This document shows positions 1 through 4,192 of a DNA stretch of 6,850 bases, in pieces. Below the pieces are notes generated by a model. It saw only the letters and a list, made by a program, of their open reading frames with translations, was not told the DNA's origin and did no database searches. Numbering within the stretch: position 1 is the first letter of the stretch; each line of letters opens with the position of its first letter. Where the stretch lies: the NCBI GenBank assembly GCA_021414045.1, contig JAIOPF010000067.1, positions 1 to 6,850 of the forward strand, in the 5' to 3' direction. The position numbers and the translations under genes were made by a program. The stretch comes from Deltaproteobacteria bacterium. GTDB taxonomy: Bacteria; UBA10199; DSSB01.

Positions 1-192
1 GAACTTCCCCAAACTGACAATCACTGGCCCCGCCTCGCCCCAATGCAGTACTTGGGGACCGATCACGATGCCTAAGCCGATCTCCAAGACGATAACCGGA
101 AGCCGAAGCCGTGGCGTAAGGTGCGCCAGCAATGGCGCCAGGACTCCCACGGCAAAAATCAGCAAAATGGTGGTTTTCTCGATGGAGCTCAA
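1..192 (-). CDS. CPA2-type monovalent cation:proton antiporter, N-terminal 64 residues (partial)
   Basis: An open frame on the minus strand runs off the left edge and gives 64 residues. It shows two hydrophobic segments (about residues 8-24 and 31-49) joined by a short basic stretch. The second ends in a run reading LPVIVLEIGLGIVIGPQVL. The pattern 'RLxLPxxVxExxxGxxxGPxxL' is the classic start of Na+/H+ exchanger-fold (PF00999, CPA2/Kef-like) inner-membrane antiporters, which exchange K+ or Na+ for protons. The only sensible start is TTG at 192-190, preceded 5 nt upstream by AAGGG on the minus strand; no in-frame ATG or GTG fits. It starts 11 nt after the stop of the upstream exported-protein gene, so the two are probably co-transcribed. 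The catalytic Asp pair and any C-terminal TrkA-N domain lie outside the window, so Kef-type versus NapA-type cannot be decided. Confidence 0.8.
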   Translation of the reverse strand, partial: MSSIEKTTILLIFAVGVLAPLLAHLTPRLRLPVIVLEIGLGIVIGPQVLHWGEAGPVIVSLGKF

Positions 193-203
193 AAGGACCC
201 TTA

Positions 204-1043
204 TTACCTTCCCATTTCACCCATGCGTTTTTGCATTTCCCGCATTTGTTCCTGCATCTCTTTGGCCTGGTCGATTTGCCTGTAACCCATGGGCAGCTGA
301 AAAACCGCCGCTTCGATAGGGCCCTCTTTGACCGAGGTCGCCTCTTCGTCCCATCCCTTGGTGCCTCCGCCAAACAGGCCCTTCATTTTTGAGGTGTTGA
401 CGCGCCGCAATGGAGTTCCCTTGAGCCCGGCCAAGTCCTTCTGGCCTTGGGACGTCATATTGCCCAACACGCCGCCCATCATCCCTTGGGCGGCTTCGGC
501 CATTTGATCCGCATCGGCGCTGGGATTCTGTGGCGGAACCAGGGAAGGATCGACGCAGACCTCTTCACTCATCTCGAATTTCCCGCCCTTACGTTCGACC
601 TTGTAATTGTCGCAAGCCCGCCCGGCGATGGTCAGGGCTCCCAACTTTTGCAAAACGGCCTTGTCCGGGTCTCCCAAGTACTTGTTGGCGCTCCTTTCCA
701 AGCTCTCGCCCATGGTCTCGTTTTTTTTCAGTCCCGGTTTATTCATCATCTCTCCCATCATCTGGCTCATCCCGCCCATCATTCCGGACATTGACTTGAA
801 GTTAATGGACTCGACCTGTTTTTTGCCGTGATCGATGGTGTAGATCGTCCCCTTCGTATAGTCCGTGAGGATATCGATCTTGCTCAGCTTGTCCGACGAA
901 AGCTGATATTGCTCGGACCAATAAACCGTCTTTTCCCCCTTATTTTTTTTCCCCTCCTTGAGCTGGTAGGTCACGGTGAGATCGGTGGCTAGGGCGGGAA
1001 GCGAGAGTCCCATGAGGAGGACTGCGGCGGCGAAGCGTTTCAT
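204..1043 (-). CDS. Exported Met-rich protein, DUF4412-like
   Basis: A 279-residue protein. The start at 1043 is chosen over an upstream in-frame ATG at 1088 because it is preceded by AAGGAG (1051-1056, 7 nt away) and opens a clean Sec signal peptide: MKR, a hydrophobic core, then PALA with likely cleavage after residue 19. The mature part begins with a beta-rich stretch (DLTVTYQL..., about 21-80) that would fit a DUF4412-like outer-membrane lipoprotein-carrier or periplasmic fold. Then comes a Met cluster (8 Met between residues 85 and 100), a Cys pair (C144, C163) that could form a disulfide, another Gly/Met patch (187-196), and a charged Met/Gln/Glu helix at the end (260-279). Family assignment is from overall look, not a search, and the precise function is unknown. 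It lies directly upstream of the antiporter gene, so an envelope ion-related role is possible but unproven. Confidence 0.8.
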   Translation of the reverse strand: MKRFAAAVLLMGLSLPALATDLTVTYQLKEGKKNKGEKTVYWSEQYQLSSDKLSKIDILTDYTKGTIYTIDHGKKQVESINFKSMSGMMGGMSQMMGEMMNKPGLKKNETMGESLERSANKYLGDPDKAVLQKLGALTIAGRACDNYKVERKGGKFEMSEEVCVDPSLVPPQNPSADADQMAEAAQGMMGGVLGNMTSQGQKDLAGLKGTPLRRVNTSKMKGLFGGGTKGWDEEATSVKEGPIEAAVFQLPMGYRQIDQAKEMQEQMREMQKRMGEMGR

Positions 1044-1394
1044 TTTCTTTCTCCTTACGGTGTCCTCGGGGTACCGGAAATCCGGCACTGGATTGTTGGG
1101 CTAAGGTCTCGTGATTCGGGAAGCGGGGTCCCTGAGCCGCTGGCTGCATTTTAAGAGATCTGGGGAAAATGGCAAATGATTCGAACAGTGTGTGTAAGGG
1201 ACTTGCTCAACATGCGCTAATTTCATGTCACTCCGACATTCCATCGACTCTCCATTCCGCTCTCCTCTCGAATTTTTGCCGCGTTTCCGAGGTTATTTCC
1301 CAAGGGGCGCCGCTGGTCTCCAACTTGCAATGAACCTCCTCAAGGATCGACTGGAGAACGCAGCCGCGGACTCCGCAAAAAAGGAGGAGCAAAT
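1044..1394. other. Divergent intergenic region
   Basis: A 351-bp stretch without a convincing gene separates the minus-strand exported-protein operon from the plus-strand lipoprotein gene, so it must hold both promoters. I cannot pick a good sigma-70 -35/-10 pair on either strand. Visible small dyads are CCGGAAATCCGG at 1074-1085, in the leader of the minus-strand gene, and GCGG-ACT-CCGC at 1366-1376, just before the plus-strand ribosome binding site. A 54-codon frame (1169-1333) is present but has no coding support. Confidence 0.5.
1051..1056 (-). promoter_or_regulatory. Shine-Dalgarno deciding the start of the DUF4412-like gene
   Basis: AAGGAG on the minus strand lies 7 nt before the ATG at 1043. 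It sits inside the longer open frame and so argues against the ATG at 1088. Confidence 0.75.
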
Positions 1395-2384
1395 ATGAAA
1401 AAGGGAATTCTACTATATCTTACGGTGATTCTTTGTGGCCTGGCAGGATGCGCGTCGGGAAACAAGAATGAGGCAACCGTCAGCGATCAAATCGACAACG
1501 AGATTAGCGCGGTGAGCCAAGCGGATCCGGCAAATGAAAATGGAGCGGCAGCCCCCGACCCCGCCTCCGTCGCCGCCGCTCCGGTGGCGCCTGCCGCACC
1601 TGGCACGGCTCCATCCACCTTAGGGGGAGCGCCGGCACCGGCTCCAGCCGCCCCCGCCGCACCCGCCCCTGCAACGGCACCAGCGTCGGCCCCAGTGCCA
1701 GCAACACCGATTGACGAAATGGCCGCCCTTCATGAGAAATACGCCGCAGCCGTGGGAATTACCAAAGCCGAAGCCGAGACTTATTGGAACAAGAGGATGG
1801 GGGCGTCCAAGCCAGGAGAAGTCGCTAAAAACATCGAATCACTCAATAACTTCTTTGGATTCTTGTTCGATTCCGACAGCGAACTCACCTACGACGTCGC
1901 GATGATCAAGTTTCATTCGTCAAAAGTCCACGATTGCCTGGCGGGTGATAAAACCATGCTACCCCTCATGATGACCGCCCTCACCTCCCTGAGAAAATAC
2001 AGCGAATTGGCCTCGGTCGAGACCCTCGAGGCGGCCGAGATCTATGGTGTGGATCTCAAGGAAGTCACGGACAGAAACGCCGAATACGTCGTATCCAACG
2101 GTTTCGTCCTGCCGGTGCTATCCGTGATCCGTTATATCCAGACGAATGGCGCGGTTTCCAACTCTTCCCAGGACAACGAACGGGTCCAAATCGCCATCCA
2201 ATTACAGGCCATCTTTCACGCCCTCACATTTTCTTATCATAACGCCAGCGGGGACCCGGCCTTCGTCTCCAACGTCAGCTTTCTAGACGCGAAACCCCTG
2301 CTGTTTAAGCCGATTTTCGCCTTCGAGACCAACCATGGCGGCTATGGTTTCGTGGACGGGGCCGCGGTGCGGTTCGTCTACTGA
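1395..2384 (+). CDS. Lipoprotein with Ala/Pro-rich linker and C-terminal domain of unknown function
   Basis: A 329-residue protein with a strong ribosome binding site (GGAGGAG at 1383-1389, 5 nt before the ATG). The N-terminus MKKGILLYLTVILCGLAGC is a lipoprotein signal peptide with an LAGC lipobox; Cys19 would be lipidated, and Ala at +2 predicts outer-membrane retention under the usual Lol rule. Residues 20-50 are polar. Residues 51-106 are an Ala/Pro low-complexity linker that may span the periplasm or peptidoglycan. Residues about 107-329 form a mostly helical globular domain that I do not recognise; it carries one Cys (C181) and ends in an aromatic/Gly-rich stretch (GGYGFVDGAAVRFVY). A perfect stem terminator follows 15 nt after the stop, and the gene diverges from its left neighbour, so it is probably transcribed alone. 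The lipoprotein call is firm; the function is unknown. Confidence 0.88.
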   Translation: MKKGILLYLTVILCGLAGCASGNKNEATVSDQIDNEISAVSQADPANENGAAAPDPASVAAAPVAPAAPGTAPSTLGGAPAPAPAAPAAPAPATAPASAPVPATPIDEMAALHEKYAAAVGITKAEAETYWNKRMGASKPGEVAKNIESLNNFFGFLFDSDSELTYDVAMIKFHSSKVHDCLAGDKTMLPLMMTALTSLRKYSELASVETLEAAEIYGVDLKEVTDRNAEYVVSNGFVLPVLSVIRYIQTNGAVSNSSQDNERVQIAIQLQAIFHALTFSYHNASGDPAFVSNVSFLDAKPLLFKPIFAFETNHGGYGFVDGAAVRFVY

Positions 2385-2399
2385 TCAAAAATCCAAACG

Positions 2400-2440
2400 C
2401 AAAGCCCCCCACCCTTTTCGGGTGGGGGGCTTTGTTGTTT
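2400..2440 (+). terminator. Rho-independent terminator of the Ala/Pro-linker lipoprotein gene
   Basis: A perfect 15-bp stem joins CAAAGCCCCCCACCC (2400-2414) and GGGTGGGGGGCTTTG (2420-2434) across a TTTTC loop, followed by TTGTTT. It starts 15 nt after the stop codon at 2382-2384. The stem is very G+C-rich and should be strong. An A-rich run on its left side (2385-2397) might make it weakly active on the other strand, although no minus-strand gene ends here. Confidence 0.92.
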
Positions 2441-2541
2441 CCAAACTCATCTTAATCAATGACCCTAAGTAGCCCCTCATTTTCTTCATTCGCTGCGAAA
2501 TTATTCTCGAGTTGAGGTGAAAACGGAATAATATAGGCCAG

Positions 2542-2994
2542 ATGCTAACTCGGCTTTCCCATCGACTCGGTATTTGCTGGGTCCTTTCGATCCTGGCATT
2601 GGCCTCTTGCATGAGTGCCCAACCAGAATATCAACGAGCCGGAGAAAGATTCATTCAAACCTATTATCTCCGATCCGACCCTAGGCAGGCGTTGGAACTA
2701 ACGACGGGCCCGGCGCTAGAAAAGCTGACCCACGAGTTGAGCCTGCTTGAAGGCGTTCCCAATTCCCATCCCTCCGAACAACCGAAAATGAGCTACAAGA
2801 TCTTCTCATGCGAAATGATCGATCCACAGACGGCTCAGTGCGGTTATCAGCTCGATATTCAAATGGACAAGCTAAGGATACGCAAGGGACTCTTGACCCT
2901 AAAAATTTCGGAGGGACGATGGCTGGTGACCCAGTTCGTCGAAGAGCCCTATGAGTCGCTCGCTCCCGGCCAGGACCGCCCTAGCGGGGTTTAG
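2542..2994 (+). CDS. Small putative lipoprotein, possibly NTF2-like
   Basis: A 150-residue protein. The N-terminus (MLTRLSHRLG, then a hydrophobic core ending LALASC) is a lipoprotein signal peptide; Cys23 is the likely lipidated residue. The mature part starts with an amphipathic helix (about 28-68) and continues with alternating strands (about 82-135) ending GRWLVTQFVEEPYE. This helix-then-sheet order and the closing 'W..T.F.E' strand recall NTF2-like or DUF4878-type lipoproteins, but that is a resemblance only. Cys90 and Cys100 could form a disulfide. An in-frame stop at 2518-2520 limits the start to ATG 2542; the ribosome binding site there is weak (TAGG about 5 nt upstream). The gene lies after the upstream terminator, so it needs its own promoter. 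It ends 3 bp from the convergent gene. Function unknown. Confidence 0.8.
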   Translation: MLTRLSHRLGICWVLSILALASCMSAQPEYQRAGERFIQTYYLRSDPRQALELTTGPALEKLTHELSLLEGVPNSHPSEQPKMSYKIFSCEMIDPQTAQCGYQLDIQMDKLRIRKGLLTLKISEGRWLVTQFVEEPYESLAPGQDRPSGV

Positions 2995-2997
2995 GCC

Positions 2998-3273
2998 TTA
3001 TTTTTTCTCATCCCCGACAAAGAATTTTTTGATCTCATGGCCGGTTTTCTGAAAGCCCTTGTCCATTTCGTGACCGGTCTTCTGAAAAGCCTCTTTGACG
3101 TTATCGACGTGCCCATCGTCCTTTTTATCAGGCTCATCATGATTGGGAGAAGGATTGGAATTCGGAGCAGCCACAGTGGCGTCGATTTTGATGACGGAAG
3201 GTGGCGATTTAGATTCGCAAGCGAGAATGCTTACCCAAACCGCAATAGGAATTATTAGAGAAATTTTTTTCAT
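2998..3273 (-). CDS. Small lipoprotein with tandem 11-residue repeat
   Basis: A 91-residue protein. The N-terminus MKKISLIIPIAVWVSILAC is a lipoprotein signal peptide with ILAC as a slightly atypical lipobox (Cys19). Residues 20-57 are a Pro/Asn/Asp-rich flexible linker. Residues 62-83 are two tandem 11-residue units, AFQKTGHEMDK and GFQKTGHEIKK, sharing FQKTGHE exactly. The end is FF followed by an acidic/basic tail. Eleven-residue spacing suits an amphipathic helix lying on a membrane or forming a coil; this is inferred from sequence. The ribosome binding site is weak (AAGATG 5 nt upstream on the minus strand). It lies downstream of the two-helix and DUF883-like genes on the same strand, separated by 231 bp containing a partial copy of itself. 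Function unknown; its small size and neighbours suggest an envelope-stress role. Confidence 0.78.
   Translation of the reverse strand: MKKISLIIPIAVWVSILACESKSPPSVIKIDATVAAPNSNPSPNHDEPDKKDDGHVDNVKEAFQKTGHEMDKGFQKTGHEIKKFFVGDEKK
3035..3091 (-). repeat. 33-bp tandem repeat inside the small lipoprotein gene
   Basis: Two in-phase copies with a 33-bp period, seen on the plus strand as ATGGCCGGTTTTCTGAAAGC (from 3037) and GTGACCGGTCTTCTGAAAAG (from 3070). They encode the two FQKTGHE units. The third-position differences suggest the repeat is not brand new and that the protein sequence is being kept. Confidence 0.85.
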
Positions 3274-3354
3274 AATTTCATCTTAACGGGTCGTTTTACA
3301 AACGATAATGAGGTTAATCCTGATTTTTCTTTGGGGGAAATCCCCAGAATGGCG

Positions 3355-3418
3355 AAGACGAAGGTTTGAATTCCGAACCATACAAGAAGCAATCGACCGA
3401 AACTCATACCTTCGTCTT
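3355..3418. repeat. Perfect 11-bp inverted repeat
   Basis: AAGACGAAGGT at 3355-3365 and its exact reverse complement ACCTTCGTCTT at 3408-3418 flank a 42-bp spacer. On the plus strand the right arm is followed by a T-rich run (3419-3440). It lies between the small lipoprotein gene and its partial copy. The spacer also holds the imperfect dyad GGTTTGAATTCCGAACC. Role unknown; it could be a recombination footprint or an RNA structure in the operon leader of the lipoprotein gene. Confidence 0.55.
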
Positions 3419-3431
3419 AATTATTTTTTAC

Positions 3432-3512
3432 TTATTTTCTTGTTTCTGCCTCCGCCTGATGGGGAGCGGGATTGGTGTTCGGAGAAGTGGCAGTGGCGTC
3501 GATTTCAATGCA
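3432..3512 (-). pseudogene. Truncated, diverged copy of the small lipoprotein gene
   Basis: Read on the minus strand from 3512, this stretch encodes CIEIDATATSPNTNPAP and runs to a TAA at 3434-3432. It matches the linker of the neighbouring lipoprotein (VIKIDATVAAPNSNPSP). At DNA level, 3462-3510 aligns to 3145-3193 without gaps, with 39 of 49 bases identical by hand count. The copy lacks the signal peptide end and the FQKTGHE repeats. Its 5' side is joined to the 3' end of the two-helix membrane protein gene, overlapping it by 8 nt in another frame. It is best read as a remnant of a tandem duplication; a frameshifted C-terminal extension of the upstream gene is the alternative. Confidence 0.6.
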
Positions 3513-3693
3513 GAGGGAAACTTGCCACGCCTCCCCAAACTCCGAAGACGCGCAACAGCCAAATAATCACGGCAATCACCACCACCACATTTAAAATCGT
3601 TTTAATCGAACTCGCCATCGGAATGTAGTTATTGATCAGCCAAAGCAAAACGCCGACGACGATCAGGATAAGGACAATATGAAGTAAGGGCAT
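3505..3693 (-). CDS. Thivi_2564-type small two-helix membrane protein
   Basis: A 62-residue, very hydrophobic protein. It has two transmembrane helices (about 4-20 and 33-49) joined by LINNYIPMASSIKTILN. The pattern 'LIVVGVLLWLIN.YIPM...IK.ILN.VVVI.V..WLL..FG' is that of the small Thivi_2564 family of predicted membrane proteins, whose function is unknown. A strong ribosome binding site (AAGGAGG, 3698-3704) overlaps the stop codon of the upstream DUF883-like gene; the start follows that stop by 9 nt, so the two are certainly one transcript. The last residues (GVASFPLH) fall where a diverged fragment of the downstream lipoprotein gene begins, so the native C-terminus may have been altered by that rearrangement. 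Confidence 0.85.
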   Translation of the reverse strand: MPLLHIVLILIVVGVLLWLINNYIPMASSIKTILNVVVVIAVIIWLLRVFGVWGGVASFPLH

Positions 3694-3702
3694 ACTGCCT
3701 CC

Positions 3703-4023
3703 TTAATGATTACTTTTTCCACCGAACATACCGAAAGCGAAGCCCACCGCGAGACCGACGGCGGTAGCGATTAATACCGACTGCAATGGCTTAGCCCGGA
3801 TACCACCCTGCATTTGCCGACGCGCATCTCCCACCTTCTTCTCACCTTGCTTGTAAAGATCGCCCAGCTCTTCTTTGGTAACATCGAAAGAATGCACCGC
3901 CGCATCCTTCACTTCTTTGCCAAAACGGCCGACGTCGGCCGCAATGTTTGAGGCCAAATGGGAAGGACAATCAGTGGCCCTTTCCTGGATATGCTCGAAT
4001 TTATGTTTTAAATGCTCGCCCAT
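3703..4023 (-). CDS. DUF883/ElaB/YqjD-like membrane-anchored protein
   Basis: A 106-residue protein. The start at 4023 has AAGGTGA (4029-4035 region, minus strand) at good spacing; a longer frame from 4071 has no such support. Residues 1-72 are a charged, soluble helical region. Residues about 76-100 read IRAKPLQSVLIATAVGLAVG then FAFG, the typical 'Arg..Pro-hydrophobic' C-terminal anchor of DUF883 proteins, with a glycine-zipper pattern (G90, G94, G98, G102). Escherichia coli members ElaB and YqjD are inner-membrane proteins linked to stationary phase and stress, and YqjD associates with ribosomes; whether this holds here is inference. The single Cys19 is in a cytoplasmic position. It is co-transcribed with the two-helix membrane protein gene 9 nt downstream. 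Confidence 0.8.
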   Translation of the reverse strand: MGEHLKHKFEHIQERATDCPSHLASNIAADVGRFGKEVKDAAVHSFDVTKEELGDLYKQGEKKVGDARRQMQGGIRAKPLQSVLIATAVGLAVGFAFGMFGGKSNH

Positions 4024-4192
4024 GAGAATCACCTTTGTTAAAAGTTTATGGATCCACACTTCGGAGATCAATCATCTCCAAGCTATCGTAGAGGATACCA
4101 TCAGTTCCAAATAGAGGCATTCATGCGAAACATGATTCTTCAATGGGGCTTTCCCCTACGGCTTGAGCAAAGTCGAATTTGCTCCGTCTTCC
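4024..4192 (-). promoter_or_regulatory. Upstream region of the DUF883-like operon
   Basis: A 169-bp gap between the surface-protein gene and the DUF883-like gene, both on the minus strand. It contains a 6-bp stem GGAGAT-CAATC-ATCTCC (4063-4079) in what would be the leader, about 40 nt before the start, and a short GGGG-CTTT-CCCC dyad (4145-4156) near the end of the surface-protein gene. Neither dyad has a T-run, so no terminator is called. The operon promoter probably lies here, but no clear -35/-10 pair is seen. Confidence 0.35.

Noticed and set aside
447..794. His-rich plus-strand frame (HIAQHAAHH... and HHLSHHLAHPAHH)
   Set aside because: The histidines are the reverse reading of the Met-rich codons (CAT versus ATG) of the exported protein, so this is a composition artefact and not a metal-binding protein.
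1044..1088. Upstream ATG (1088) adding 15 residues to the exported protein
   Set aside because: It would place charged residues before the signal peptide and ignores the well-spaced AAGGAG at 1051-1056.
1169..1333. 54-codon plus-strand frame starting MANDSNSVCK in the divergent intergenic region
   Set aside because: Only GGGG at 3 nt spacing as a ribosome binding site, no recognisable domain or signal peptide, and an ordinary mixture of residues expected from chance; not called as a gene.
3308..3628. 106-codon plus-strand frame across the remnant and two-helix gene
   Set aside because: It is antisense to a recognised family member and to the gene remnant, with no ribosome binding site or recognisable domain.
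4024..4071. Upstream start (4071) adding 16 residues to the DUF883-like protein
   Set aside because: The internal ATG at 4023 has the good ribosome binding site and the usual family length.
4145..4156. GGGG-CTTT-CCCC dyad downstream of the DUF3494 gene as its terminator
   Set aside because: The stem is only four pairs and no T-run follows on the minus strand.
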